NCBI RefSeq assembly: GCF_030813495.1
Contig: NZ_JAUSUI010000006.1
Location: forward strand, 1 to 64,000
From: Ancylobacter polymorphus
Lineage (GTDB): Bacteria > Pseudomonadota > Alphaproteobacteria > Rhizobiales > Xanthobacteraceae
DNA length: 64,000 nucleotides
Reading direction: 5' to 3'
Position numbers and translations under genes: made by a program. How positions within the stretch are numbered: the stretch's first letter is position 1; each line of letters opens with the position of its first letter. Under the pieces are notes generated by a model. The model ran no database searches. It saw nothing but the letters and a program-made list of their open reading frames with translations, and was not told the origin of the DNA. Positions 20,037 through 29,396 of this stretch are shown here, piece after piece.

Positions 20037-20957
20037 ATGGGCAAGCATGTCGCCGTCCTGATGGGCGGCTGGTCGCCGGAGCGGCAGGTGTCGCTGTGGT
20101 CCGGCGAAGCCTGCGCGAAGGCCGCGGAAAGCGTTGGCTACCGCGTGACCCGCGTGGATGTCGGGCGCGACATCGCGCAGGTGCTGACGGCGCTCAAGCC
20201 CGATGTGGCGCTTAATGTGCTGCATGGGCGGCCCGGCGAGGACGGCACCATCCAGGGCATTCTTGAAATCCTGCGCATTCCCTACACCCATTCCGGGGTG
20301 CTCGCCTCGGCCCTGGCAATGGACAAGCGGCAGGCCAAGATCGTCCTGGCCGCGCACGACATTCCCGTGCCCGAGGGCCGTATGGTGACGCGGGCGGAAG
20401 CGGCGCGGGCGCATGTGCTGCCGCGCCCCTATGTGCTCAAGCCGAACACCGGGGGCTCCTCCGTCGGCGTGTTCATCGTGCGGGAGGATCAGGAGCACCC
20501 GCCCCAGGAGCTTCACCGGCCGGATTGGGGATTCGGCGAGGACCTCGTGGCGGAGCGCTATATCCCCGGCCTGGAGCTGACCTGCGCCGTCATGGGCGAC
20601 GAGGCGCTCGGCGTTATCGAAATCCAGTCCGACCTAAAGTTCTATGATTACGAGGCAAAATACGCTCCGGGCGGTTCACGCCACATTCTGCCGGCCCGAA
20701 TTTTACCGAATATTTACCAAAAGGCGCAGATGTTAGCGGTCAGGGCGCATCGCGCTCTCGGCTGTCGGGGCATCAGCAGGACGGACTTCCGCTACGACGA
20801 CCAGACCGGAGACGAATCCGGCCTTGTCTGTCTGGAGGTCAATACGCAGCCCGGAATGACCGAGACGTCGCTTGTGCCCGAATTGGCAGCCCATGCGGGC
20901 CATTCGTTCGGTGAGCTTGTACGATGGATGGTGGAGGACGCTTCGCTCGATCGCTGA
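20037..20957 (+). CDS. ddl: D-alanine--D-alanine ligase
   Basis: A 306-residue ATP-grasp ligase making D-Ala-D-Ala for MurF. Motifs seen are VLMGGWSPERQVSLWSG at the N-terminus, LHGRPGEDGTIQGILE, the ATP loop KPNTGGSSVGVFIV, and the metal-binding EVNTQPGMTETSLVPELA near the C-terminus. GAGGAGAG precedes the ATG. An AT-rich stretch at 20697-20735 carries two TTA leucine codons, which are rare among the neighbouring genes. It may hold a promoter for ftsQ, whose start lies inside the last 34 nt of ddl. Confidence 0.96.
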   Translation: MGKHVAVLMGGWSPERQVSLWSGEACAKAAESVGYRVTRVDVGRDIAQVLTALKPDVALNVLHGRPGEDGTIQGILEILRIPYTHSGVLASALAMDKRQAKIVLAAHDIPVPEGRMVTRAEAARAHVLPRPYVLKPNTGGSSVGVFIVREDQEHPPQELHRPDWGFGEDLVAERYIPGLELTCAVMGDEALGVIEIQSDLKFYDYEAKYAPGGSRHILPARILPNIYQKAQMLAVRAHRALGCRGISRTDFRYDDQTGDESGLVCLEVNTQPGMTETSLVPELAAHAGHSFGELVRWMVEDASLDR

Positions 20958-21937
20958 CCCCGCGGCAGACGCCGGCGGGCAAGCGGACCAGCGCGGCCAC
21001 CGGCGAATCGACCCGAGGCGTGCGTCCGCGCATGCCGGTGCGCCGGGCTCCCACGTCCGAGCGCACCCGTCTTCTCGACCGCACCATCATCGGCGGCCGG
21101 CGCCTGCTGGTCGGCCTGTGCACCTCGCGCGCCGCCTTCACCGGCGCCGGAGCCTGGCTCACGGCGGCACTGTTCGCCGCCACTGGCCTTTACGGCATGG
21201 AGCGGGGCGGCCATATGCCGGCGGCGATCGAGACCGCCCGCGATTTCGGTGATGTCGCCGCCAATTTTGCCGGGTTGCGAATCGCCAACATCAATCTCTC
21301 CGGCCAGAATCACGTCACGCCCGGCGATATCCTCGCCACGGCCGGCGTGAAGCCAACCTCCTCGCTGCTTTTCCTCGATGCCGAGGGTGCGCGCATGCGG
21401 CTGGAGGATCTGGCCTGGATCAAGCGTGCCACGGTGCAGAAGCTCTATCCCGACCGCCTCGACATCCAGATCGTCGAGCGCGAGGGCTTCGCGCTCTGGC
21501 AGAAGGACGGCAAGATCAACGTCATCGCCCGCGACGGCACGGTCATTGCTCCCTATTCCGACGATCCGCGCTATATCCGCCTGCCGATCGTGGTCGGCGA
21601 CGGGGCCGAGACCCATGTGGTCGAGATCGTCGAGGCGCTGAGCCTCGTGCCGGGGGTGCGCGATCAGGTGCGTGCGGCCATCCGTGTCGCCGACCGGCGC
21701 TGGACGCTGAAGCTGCGCAACGGAATCGATGTGCGCCTGCCTGAAGAAGGGCTGAACGACGCGCTCGAACAGCTCGCGCTGCTCGACCAGCAGAAGTCGC
21801 TCCTCTCGCGCGACATCACCATTGTCGATCTGCGCCTGCCCGACCGGGTGTCGGTGCGCCTGTCCGACGCCGCTTACGCGGCGCGCGAGGCGGAGTTGAA
21901 GGCCAAGGCCAAGGCGAAGAAGGCGGGCAGCACATGA
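20924..21937 (+). CDS. ftsQ: Cell division protein FtsQ
   Basis: A 337-residue bitopic division protein. It has a long basic cytoplasmic N-terminus (about 65 residues), one membrane helix at about 67-90, a POTRA domain beginning near IANINLSGQNHVTPGDIL, then the beta domain with KRATVQKLYPDRLDIQIVEREG and a Lys/Ala-rich C-terminal tail. FtsQ recruits FtsB/FtsL in the periplasm. It begins within ddl and its stop overlaps the ftsA start (ATGA). The exact start is uncertain: an in-frame ATG further on would still leave the membrane helix. Confidence 0.93.
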   Translation: MDGGGRFARSLTPRQTPAGKRTSAATGESTRGVRPRMPVRRAPTSERTRLLDRTIIGGRRLLVGLCTSRAAFTGAGAWLTAALFAATGLYGMERGGHMPAAIETARDFGDVAANFAGLRIANINLSGQNHVTPGDILATAGVKPTSSLLFLDAEGARMRLEDLAWIKRATVQKLYPDRLDIQIVEREGFALWQKDGKINVIARDGTVIAPYSDDPRYIRLPIVVGDGAETHVVEIVEALSLVPGVRDQVRAAIRVADRRWTLKLRNGIDVRLPEEGLNDALEQLALLDQQKSLLSRDITIVDLRLPDRVSVRLSDAAYAAREAELKAKAKAKKAGST

Positions 21938-23256
21938 GAACCCGCGCACCGTTCGAGATCGCCCCGAAGATGCGGCCGCTGGCGCCGCGCCGCACCGGCG
22001 TGGTTGGCGTACTGGAAGTTGGCACCTCCAAGATCGTATGCATGATCGCCCGGCTGAAGCCGCGGGAGGCGACGTCCAGCCTGCGCCGGCGCACCCATTC
22101 GGTGGACGTGCTCGGCATCGGCCACACCAGCGCTCATGGCATCAAGGGCGGCACCGTCATCGACATGGAGCGCGCCGAGCACGCGATCCGCCGTGCGGTG
22201 GACGCGGCCGAGCGCACCGCCGGGGCGCAGATCGCTTCCGTGATTGTCTCGATGGCCGGCGGCCGCCTCGCTTCCGAGCACTTCACCGCCGAGGTCGACC
22301 TGCCCGAGCCGGCGGTCGCCGAGGGCGATATCCGCCGCGTGCTCGACGCCGCCTCCACTTTCGCGGTCGGCGAGGGGCGCACCATCCTGCATGCTTTGCC
22401 GGTCGGCTATGCGTTGGACGGCGTCGCCGGCATCGGCGAGCCGCGCGGCATGCTGGGGCGCCGGCTCGGCGTCGATCTGCACGTCATCACTGCCGAGGCG
22501 GCCGCCGTGCGCAACCTGCTGCTGTGCATCGAGCGCTGCCACCTCGGCGTCGAGGCGATGGTCGCGGCCCCCTATGCGGCGGCGCTGTCGACCCTGGCCG
22601 ATGATGAGGCGGAACTCGGCGTCACGCTTATCGACTTCGGCGCCGGCACCACCACGGTGGCGGTGGTCGAAAACGGCCATTGCGTGCATGTCGACGGCAT
22701 CGCCATCGGCGGCCAGCACGTGACCAACGACGTGGCGCGCGGCCTGTCCACCCGCCTCGCCGATGCCGAGCGGCTGAAGAGCCTGCATGGCGGCGTGCTG
22801 GCGATGGGCGCTGACGAGCGCGAAATGCTCACCGTGCCCAGCATTACCGACGATCACGACCTGCCGCGGGCGATTCCCAAGGCGCGGCTGATGCGCATCG
22901 TGCGCCCGCGCGTCGAGGAGATCGTCGAACTGGTGCGCGACCGTCTGCACGCCTCCGGCCATGCGGCGGGAGCGGGCCGGCGCATCGTTCTCACCGGCGG
23001 TGCCGCTCAACTCACTGGCCTTGCGGAGCTAGTCGGGAACATACTGGGACCACAGGTGCGAATCGGTCGTCCGCTCGGTATCTCCAAGCTGCCGGAGGCG
23101 ACGCGCGGCGCGCCCTTCGCCGTGGCTACCGGGCTTCTGGTCTATCCGCAGGTCGCGGGGCTCGAACATTTCGAGGCCCGCCGCCGCCGCCTCTCGCAGG
23201 GCGACGGCTCCGGCTACTTCTCGCGCGTCGGTCACTGGCTGAGGGAGGCCTTCTGA
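21934..23256 (+). CDS. ftsA: Cell division protein FtsA
   Basis: A 440-residue actin-fold ATPase that tethers FtsZ to the membrane. Seen are the phosphate-1 motif VGVLEVGTSKIVCMIARL, the SHS2/1C region with HGIKGGTVIDMERAEHAIRRAV, phosphate-2 LIDFGAGTTTVAVVENG, and IVLTGGAAQLTGLAELV. The extreme C-terminus (FSRVGHWLREAF) is an amphipathic helix, as needed for membrane binding. It is overlapped by ftsQ and lies 86 nt before ftsZ, so ftsQAZ form one transcriptional block. Confidence 0.96.
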   Translation: MRTRAPFEIAPKMRPLAPRRTGVVGVLEVGTSKIVCMIARLKPREATSSLRRRTHSVDVLGIGHTSAHGIKGGTVIDMERAEHAIRRAVDAAERTAGAQIASVIVSMAGGRLASEHFTAEVDLPEPAVAEGDIRRVLDAASTFAVGEGRTILHALPVGYALDGVAGIGEPRGMLGRRLGVDLHVITAEAAAVRNLLLCIERCHLGVEAMVAAPYAAALSTLADDEAELGVTLIDFGAGTTTVAVVENGHCVHVDGIAIGGQHVTNDVARGLSTRLADAERLKSLHGGVLAMGADEREMLTVPSITDDHDLPRAIPKARLMRIVRPRVEEIVELVRDRLHASGHAAGAGRRIVLTGGAAQLTGLAELVGNILGPQVRIGRPLGISKLPEATRGAPFAVATGLLVYPQVAGLEHFEARRRRLSQGDGSGYFSRVGHWLREAF

Positions 23257-23342
23257 CGTGCACCATTTAATCCGCGCCGGCGGAACCGGCACCACAGGGA
23301 TCATGACGGGCCGCGTGCCCGCCGGCGTTAGGGGACACTAGA

Positions 23343-25055
23343 ATGACCATCAACCTCCAGGTACCGGATATCCGCGAACTGCGTCCCCGCATCACCGTCT
23401 TCGGTGTTGGTGGCGCTGGCGGCAACGCGGTCAACAACATGATCACGGCCGGCCTGACGGGGGTCGACTTCGTGGTCGCCAACACCGACGCGCAGGCGCT
23501 GACCCTCTCCAAGGCCGAGCGCATCGTGCAGATGGGCGTCGCGGTTACCGAAGGTCTCGGTGCCGGTTCCCAGCCGGAAGTCGGCCGCGCCGCCGCTGAG
23601 GAAGCGCTGGACGAGATCCGCGATCATCTCGCGGGCGCCCACATGGTGTTCATCACCGCCGGCATGGGCGGCGGCACCGGCACCGGCGCGGCCCCGGTCA
23701 TCGCCCGTGCGGCCCGCGAGCTGGGTATCCTCACCGTCGGCGTCGTGACCAAGCCCTTCCACTTCGAAGGCCAGCGGCGCATGCGCATCGGCGAGATGGG
23801 CATCAACGAGCTGCAGAAGGGTGTCGATACGCTCATCGTCATCCCGAACCAGAACCTGTTCCGTGTTGCCAATGAGCGCACCACCTTCGCCGACGCCTTC
23901 GCGATGGCCGACCAGGTGCTTTATTCCGGTGTCGCCTGCATCACCGACCTGATGGTGAAGGAAGGCCTCATCAACCTCGACTTCGCCGACGTCCGCGCCG
24001 TGATGCGCGAGATGGGCAAGGCGATGATGGGCACGGGCGAGGCGTCCGGCGAGCAGCGCGCCCGCCACGCGGCCGAGGCGGCGATCGCCAACCCGCTGCT
24101 CGACGAAGTGTCGATGCGCGGCGCGCGCGGCCTGCTGATCTCGATCACCGGCGGCAAGGACCTGACCCTGTTCGAGGTGGACGAAGCGGCGACCCGCATC
24201 CGCGAGGAAGTCGACCCCGATGCCAACATCATTCTGGGCGCCACCTTCGACGAGACGCTGGAAGGGCTGATCCGCGTGTCGGTGGTCGCCACCGGCATCG
24301 ACCCGGCGGTGATTCCCGAGCAGATTCCCCACGCGCTGAACAACCTGCCGGACCTCGGCGGCCGCCGTGTCTCCAATGCCGGCCGCGCCGCCGTGGAAGC
24401 CCGCCGCGACGCTGCCCTGCGCTCGGTCGCCTCGGCGCTCGACGCGGAGGATTTCGGCGCCCCGCACCACGAGCCGAGCTTCGCCGCGGCCCCGGTCAGC
24501 GAGCATCCCTATGGCGAGCCGTCCTATGCCCAGCCGTCCTATGCGCCGGCGCCGGCCGCTATCGACGACGTGACCATCCGCCCGATGGCGCCCAAGCCCG
24601 CGCTTTACGCCGAGCCCGAGCCGGCGCCGTACAATGAGGCGGCTTACGAAGAGCACGCGATCGAGCCGTTCATTCCGCCGCAGGCCGAGCGTCCGTCCCC
24701 GCGCATGCCGCGCGTCGACGAGCTTCCCATGCCGGCGCAGAATCAGATTCGCGCCGCGCGGGGTGAGGCTCCGGACCATCATCAGGCCGAGAAGAAGCGG
24801 ATGACGCTGCTGCAGCGTCTCGCCCATGTCGGCCTCGGCCGCAGCCAGGAGGAAGACGAGGAGCCGGCGGCGGATATGCGTCCCGTGGTCCGTCGGGCGC
24901 CGGCCCAGCCCGAGCCGCGCCAGGTCGCCGATATGCGGCCCGAGACTTCCGAATACGCCAAGCGCCCGGCGGCCCGCCCGGCCGATCCGCGCGCGGCGCG
25001 TCCGGCCGAGGATGATCATCTCGATATCCCCGCCTTCCTGCGCCGCCAGGGTTGA
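23343..25055 (+). CDS. ftsZ: Cell division protein FtsZ, long-linker form
   Basis: A 570-residue tubulin homologue forming the Z ring. The GTPase core spans about 1-320 with [15 protein letters not shown], the tubulin signature [16 protein letters not shown], and the T7 loop [14 protein letters not shown] roughly 230-residue linker follows, rich in Pro, Ala, Glu and Arg, with [17 protein letters not shown]-type repeats. An amphipathic stretch [16 protein letters not shown] lies near residue 485. The conserved C-terminal peptide [11 protein letters not shown] binds FtsA and other partners. Long linkers are usual in Alphaproteobacteria. AGGGG precedes the ATG. Confidence 0.97.
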   Translation: MTINLQVPDIRELRPRITVFGVGGAGGNAVNNMITAGLTGVDFVVANTDAQALTLSKAERIVQMGVAVTEGLGAGSQPEVGRAAAEEALDEIRDHLAGAHMVFITAGMGGGTGTGAAPVIARAARELGILTVGVVTKPFHFEGQRRMRIGEMGINELQKGVDTLIVIPNQNLFRVANERTTFADAFAMADQVLYSGVACITDLMVKEGLINLDFADVRAVMREMGKAMMGTGEASGEQRARHAAEAAIANPLLDEVSMRGARGLLISITGGKDLTLFEVDEAATRIREEVDPDANIILGATFDETLEGLIRVSVVATGIDPAVIPEQIPHALNNLPDLGGRRVSNAGRAAVEARRDAALRSVASALDAEDFGAPHHEPSFAAAPVSEHPYGEPSYAQPSYAPAPAAIDDVTIRPMAPKPALYAEPEPAPYNEAAYEEHAIEPFIPPQAERPSPRMPRVDELPMPAQNQIRAARGEAPDHHQAEKKRMTLLQRLAHVGLGRSQEEDEEPAADMRPVVRRAPAQPEPRQVADMRPETSEYAKRPAARPADPRAARPAEDDHLDIPAFLRRQG

Positions 25056-25064
25056 GACATGCGC

Positions 25065-25134
25065 ACAGGCGGCCGCGTGCCGCCTGTTACAAAACGCCCA
25101 CGCAATGCAGCGCCCGGATCGCGAGGTCCGGGCG
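25065..25134 (+). terminator. Two hairpins after ftsZ; contents of the ftsZ-lpxC gap
   Basis: Hairpin one is ACAGGCGGC (25065-25073) with GCCGCCTGT (25079-25087). Hairpin two is CGCCCGGA (25111-25118) with TCCGGGCG (25127-25134), followed by a T-rich stretch. They could end dcw transcription, though neither has a classic U tract. The remainder of the 305-nt gap (25056-25360) has an unusually AT-rich patch at 25139-25170 and CGGTA copies at 25171, 25185 and 25195. These are candidate promoter or operator sequence for lpxC. Confidence 0.5.
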
Positions 25135-25360
25135 TATCTATTTGAAATTAAAGGATTTTTCAGATTTGTGCGGTAGCGTAAAAACGGTAACAGACGGTAA
25201 GCAAGCGTGATTTGGCGCGGACTCACGGCGCCGTTATCTTGCCAGCCAACGATAAGCGTCCGCAGCGGATTCGGTTCCGCGGCCTTGAGGTAGCGGCGCA
25301 CTGTGTTGGTTTTGGGGATTGGGGAGAGCGGGGCGCCTGCCGCACCGCTTTTTGGGTCGA

Positions 25361-26299
25361 ATGAACGCTGTACGGCAGACCACCCTCGGCGATGACGTGA
25401 CGCTGTCCGGCGTAGGCGTTCATTCCGGCAAGATGGCCCGGATGCATCTTTCCCCCGCCGAAGCCGACACCGGCATCGTCTTCTTCCGCAAGGACACGAA
25501 TCAGTCGGTGCGCGCCTGCCGTGGTGCGGTACGTGGCAGCGACCTCGCCACCGTGCTGCGCGATTCGGAAGGTCCCGCCGTTTCCACCGTTGAACATCTG
25601 ATGGCCTGTTTCGCCGGCCTCGGCGTCGACAATGCCCGGGTCGAGATCGACGGCCCGGAAGTGCCGATTCTCGATGGCAGCGCCGGTGAATTTGTGGCGG
25701 CCGTGGATGAGGCTGGTATTGTCGAGACCGAGCGCGCGCGCCGTTATCTGCGTGTGCTCAAGCCCGTCCGCATCGAGACCGAGACCGGTTTCGGCGAGAT
25801 TTCGCCCTATGACATGGGCTTCCGGCTCGAAGTCGAGATCGATTTCAACCATTCCGCCATCGGGCGCCAGCGCTTCGCGGCCACCATGTCGCCGGATGTG
25901 TTCCGCAAGGAGCTCGCCGCCGCGCGCACCTTTGGCTTCGTCAGTGATGTGGAGCGTCTGTGGCAGGCCGGCTATGCGCTCGGCGCCTCGCTCGACAACA
26001 CTATCTGCCTCGGCGACGAGGGCGTGATGAACACCACCGGTCTGCGCTACGCTGACGAGTTCGTCCGCCATAAGGCGCTCGACGCCATTGGGGATCTTGC
26101 CATTGGCGGCCTTCCGCTGCTGGCCCGCTACCGTTCCTATCGCGGCGGCCACAAGCTCAATTTCGCCGTCGTCGACGCGCTGCTCTCCGACCGTTCCGCC
26201 TATGAGATCGTCGAAGCCCGCATCCCGGCCCGCCGCACCGTCAGCAGCAATGCCGGGCTGATCGCTGTGGCGGTTCCCGCCTACGCGCCGGAACTGTGA
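25361..26299 (+). CDS. lpxC: UDP-3-O-acyl-N-acetylglucosamine deacetylase
   Basis: A 312-residue zinc amidase catalysing the committed step of lipid A synthesis. The zinc site is complete: His79 in TVEHLMACF, and His237 with Asp241 in RHKALDAIGDL. GVGVHSGK (18-24) and the Glu of VEHLMA are also conserved. Using the ATG at 25361 puts the first ligand at residue 79, the usual position. The frame open from 25319 adds 14 non-family residues. Its place after ftsZ is conserved in many proteobacteria. Confidence 0.96.
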   Translation: MNAVRQTTLGDDVTLSGVGVHSGKMARMHLSPAEADTGIVFFRKDTNQSVRACRGAVRGSDLATVLRDSEGPAVSTVEHLMACFAGLGVDNARVEIDGPEVPILDGSAGEFVAAVDEAGIVETERARRYLRVLKPVRIETETGFGEISPYDMGFRLEVEIDFNHSAIGRQRFAATMSPDVFRKELAAARTFGFVSDVERLWQAGYALGASLDNTICLGDEGVMNTTGLRYADEFVRHKALDAIGDLAIGGLPLLARYRSYRGGHKLNFAVVDALLSDRSAYEIVEARIPARRTVSSNAGLIAVAVPAYAPEL

Positions 26300-26578
26300 G
26301 GCTGTCGACCTCCTGGCCGACTGACGCGCCGGGCGCCGGACGTACCAATCGCTCCCGTCTTCCGGTTTTTCTCCACTTGGCTCGGTGCCGCCCGGGCTGC
26401 GTTTCCGGGTGTTGCCGTGCAGGCGCGTCCTTCGCGCCACAGACGGCGTGAAAAGGTGGCTTGCCGCGGCTCTTTGCGCTCGGCGTTCCAAGGCGCCATA
26501 ATCCGGTCGGAAAGCCACCTTAGCGCCTGTCCACGCACTCGGCGACGAAACAGCGACCAGATCGGGATCGAACTTGTG

Positions 26579-27484
26579 ATGCGTCTTCTCTGTCTCGGCC
26601 AGACTGTTCCCGGCCCCTTGGCTCCCGCCTCCCGCCCCCGCGCGGTGCGTTCGGGCCTCGTGGCCGCGCGCCTTTTCGGACTGGTGCTCGTTGGTGCCTC
26701 GCTGGGTGGCTGCGCCAGCTGGTTCGACACCAACAAGGAAGAGACGATCTATCCCGACGTTCCCGCCGAACAGCGCTACAATGAGGGCCTCACCCTCATG
26801 CAGAAGGGGGAATACAAGGAGGCGATCACCCGCTTCGAGGATGTCGACCGCCAGCATCCCTATTCCGAATGGGCGCGCAAGGCGCTGCTGATGATCGCCT
26901 ATAACAACTATACCCTGGGCGAATATGACGAGTGCATTGCAGCGGCGCGGCGTTATCTCGCGCTGCATCCCGGCTCGGAAGATGCTGCCTATGCGCAGTA
27001 TCTCGTCGCCGCCTCCTATTTCGACCAGATCCCCGACATCTCTCGCGACCAGCAGCGCACGCAGCGCGCCATGGATGCGCTGGAAGAGGTGATTCGAAAG
27101 TATCCCAATACGGAATACGCCGTCAGCGCCAAGAAAAAGCTCGAAGTTGCCCGCGATCAGCTCGCCGGCAAGGAGATGATGATCGGGCGCTATTATCTCG
27201 AACAGCGCAACTATGCCGGCGCGATCAACCGCTTCAAGGTGGTGGTGACCCGTTATCAGACGACGCGCCATGTCGAGGAGGCGCTTTACCGCCTCACCGA
27301 AGCCTATATGTCGCTTGGGGTCATCAGCGAGGCGCAGACATCGGCGGCGGTGCTGGGCTATAATTTCCCCGACAGCACCTGGTACAAGGACGCGTTCAAG
27401 CTGGTGCAGTCGCGCGGCGTCGATCCGAAGATGAACGAGCAGTCGTGGATCGCCAAGGCGTTCAAGGGTTTCACCCTCGGCTAG
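26579..27484 (+). CDS. bamD: Outer membrane assembly lipoprotein BamD (ComL)
   Basis: A lipoprotein of up to 301 residues carrying TPR repeats, the BamD subunit of the Bam outer-membrane protein insertion complex. The lipobox LGGC places the modified Cys at residue 45, and WFDTNKEE follows. TPR-type motifs include YNEGLTLMQKGEYKEAITRFEDV, EDAAYAQYLVAASYFDQIPD and FPDSTWYKDAFKLV. The ATG at 26579 gives an unusually long signal. A GTG at 26645 would give a normal 22-residue one, so the start is open. The 279 nt before it show no gene or clear site. An imperfect hairpin at 27485-27506 follows the stop. Confidence 0.93.
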   Translation: MRLLCLGQTVPGPLAPASRPRAVRSGLVAARLFGLVLVGASLGGCASWFDTNKEETIYPDVPAEQRYNEGLTLMQKGEYKEAITRFEDVDRQHPYSEWARKALLMIAYNNYTLGEYDECIAAARRYLALHPGSEDAAYAQYLVAASYFDQIPDISRDQQRTQRAMDALEEVIRKYPNTEYAVSAKKKLEVARDQLAGKEMMIGRYYLEQRNYAGAINRFKVVVTRYQTTRHVEEALYRLTEAYMSLGVISEAQTSAAVLGYNFPDSTWYKDAFKLVQSRGVDPKMNEQSWIAKAFKGFTLG

Positions 27485-27525
27485 GGAAGGGGCGAAACCC
27501 TCTTCCGCTACGCCGCGACATGTGA

Positions 27526-27540
27526 GAACGTAGCAAGAAC
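27526..27540 (+). promoter_or_regulatory. LexA (SOS) box upstream of recN
   Basis: GAAC-GTAGCAA-GAAC is a perfect match to the alphaproteobacterial LexA operator, a direct repeat GTTC-N7-GTTC read on either strand. It lies 78 nt before recN, a gene that is SOS-induced in many bacteria. The match and position together make regulation by LexA likely. Confidence 0.85.
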
Positions 27541-27617
27541 ACGATGCGCGTCTTTCGGCCGCTTAAGCCAACGCCGCGCATGCTCGTCCCGCAAGGCCAC
27601 GTTCTGGAGCGTTACCC

Positions 27618-29291
27618 ATGCTGATCGCCCTGTCGATCAGGGATATCGTGCTCATCGAGCGGCTCGACCTCTCTTTCCATTCCGGCCTCACCGTCCTCAC
27701 CGGCGAAACCGGCGCGGGCAAGTCCATCCTGCTCGACGCCTTCACCCTCGCGCTCGGCGGGCGGGGCGATGGCTCGCTGGTGCGTCAGGGCACCACTCAG
27801 GGGCAGGTGACGGCCGAATTCGATCTTCCCGCCGATCACCCCGTGCGCACACTGCTGGCGGAAGCCGGGATCGACGATGATGGCGCGCTGGTGCTGCGGC
27901 GGGTGCAGCATGCGGATGGTCGCACCCGCGCCTTCGTCAACGATCAATCGGTCAGCGCGCAGATGCTGCGCACGCTCGGCCGTCGACTGGTGGAGATTCA
28001 CGGTCAGCACGATGATCGCGCGCTGGTCGATCCTGCGTCGCACCGCGCGCTGCTCGACGCCTATGGCGGTCTGGTCGGGCTGGCCGAGGAGGTCAGCGCC
28101 CGGGCCCGCGGCTGGCGCGCCGCGCGCACGGAGGCCGCCCAGGAAAAGGCGCGGCTCGACGAGGCCGCCAAGGAAGCCGATTTCATCCGTCATGCGGTGG
28201 AGGAGCTTACCGCCCTCGCCGCCGAGCCGGGCGAAGAGGAACGTCTCGCGGCGCGCCGCACCGAGATGATGCGTTTCGAGAAGATCGCGACCGATCTGGC
28301 CGATGCGCAGGACGCCGTCGGCGGCAACAATTCCCCCATACCCGGTCTCGCCGCCGCCGTGCGCCGGCTCGAACGGCGGGCCGGCGAGGTCGAATCGCTG
28401 GTGCGCCCGGCGGTAGAGGCGATCGACGCGGCGCTGAACGCACTCGACCTTGCCCGCTCCCATCTCGATGCGGCGCTGCGCGAGGCCGATTTCGACCCGC
28501 ATGAGCTGGAACGGATCGAGGAACGGCTGTTCACCCTGCGCGCGGCCGGCCGAAAATACGCCTGCACGGTGGACGACCTGCCGACCGTCGCCGCCCGCTT
28601 TGCCGACCAGCTCGACGCGCTCGACCATGGGGCGGAAACGCTCAAGGGTCTGGAGGCCCGTGCCGATGCCATGGAAGCGGCCTATCGCCAGTCGGCGCGC
28701 GATCTCTCGCTCAAGCGCCGCGCGGCGGCCGAGGCGCTAGATGCGGCGGTGAACGCTGAGCTGCCGCCACTGAAGCTGGAGCGCGCCCGCTTCCTCACCG
28801 ACTGCCAGGTGGACGAGGCGGCGCATGTCGACGGCTATGACCGCATCGAATTCTGGGTGCAGACCAATCCTGGCACGCGGCCCGGCCCGATGATGAAGGT
28901 CGCCTCTGGCGGCGAACTGGCGCGCTTCCTGCTGGCGCTGAAGGTGGTGCTGGCCGACAAGGGTTCGGCGCCGACGCTGGTGTTCGACGAAATCGACACC
29001 GGGGTCGGCGGCGCGGTGGCCGACGCGATCGGCGCCCGCCTCGCCCGGCTTTCGGGTCGCGTGCAGGTGGTGGCGGTGACGCATGCCCCGCAGGTGGCCG
29101 CACGCGCCGGCAATCATTTCCGCATCGCCAAGGAGGCCATGGCCGATCTCGACCGCGTGGCGACACGGGTGGCGCCGCTGGCGCCCGATCACCGGCGCGA
29201 GGAAATCGCCCGGATGCTGTCCGGTGCCGAGGTGACGTCGGAGGCACGGGCGGCGGCCGACAGGCTGCTGAAAGGGGCCGTCGCCGATTGA
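27618..29291 (+). CDS. recN: DNA repair protein RecN
   Basis: A 557-residue SMC-like ATPase acting in double-strand break repair by recombination. It has an N-terminal Walker A loop LTGETGAGKSILLDAF, a central coiled-coil (about 150-370), and a C-terminal half with ABC signature VASGGELARFLLALKVVL, Walker B TLVFDEIDTGVGGAVADAIG and VVAVTHAPQVAARAG. Length is normal. A LexA box upstream indicates SOS induction. GGAG precedes the ATG. Confidence 0.96.
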   Translation: MLIALSIRDIVLIERLDLSFHSGLTVLTGETGAGKSILLDAFTLALGGRGDGSLVRQGTTQGQVTAEFDLPADHPVRTLLAEAGIDDDGALVLRRVQHADGRTRAFVNDQSVSAQMLRTLGRRLVEIHGQHDDRALVDPASHRALLDAYGGLVGLAEEVSARARGWRAARTEAAQEKARLDEAAKEADFIRHAVEELTALAAEPGEEERLAARRTEMMRFEKIATDLADAQDAVGGNNSPIPGLAAAVRRLERRAGEVESLVRPAVEAIDAALNALDLARSHLDAALREADFDPHELERIEERLFTLRAAGRKYACTVDDLPTVAARFADQLDALDHGAETLKGLEARADAMEAAYRQSARDLSLKRRAAAEALDAAVNAELPPLKLERARFLTDCQVDEAAHVDGYDRIEFWVQTNPGTRPGPMMKVASGGELARFLLALKVVLADKGSAPTLVFDEIDTGVGGAVADAIGARLARLSGRVQVVAVTHAPQVAARAGNHFRIAKEAMADLDRVATRVAPLAPDHRREEIARMLSGAEVTSEARAAADRLLKGAVAD

Positions 29292-29396
29292 TGCCCCGCC
29301 GGTATGGGGCCTGCGCGCTCGGAGGGCGTCGACTTCCGCGCCGGCCTGTCCTATTCGACGTGCGAACGCCCCTGTCCCTCGCTCCGCCGGCTTCCC

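Noticed and set aside
25142-25170. Sigma70 promoter for lpxC beginning TTGAAA at 25142
   Set aside because: No acceptable -10 element is found at 16-18 nt spacing.
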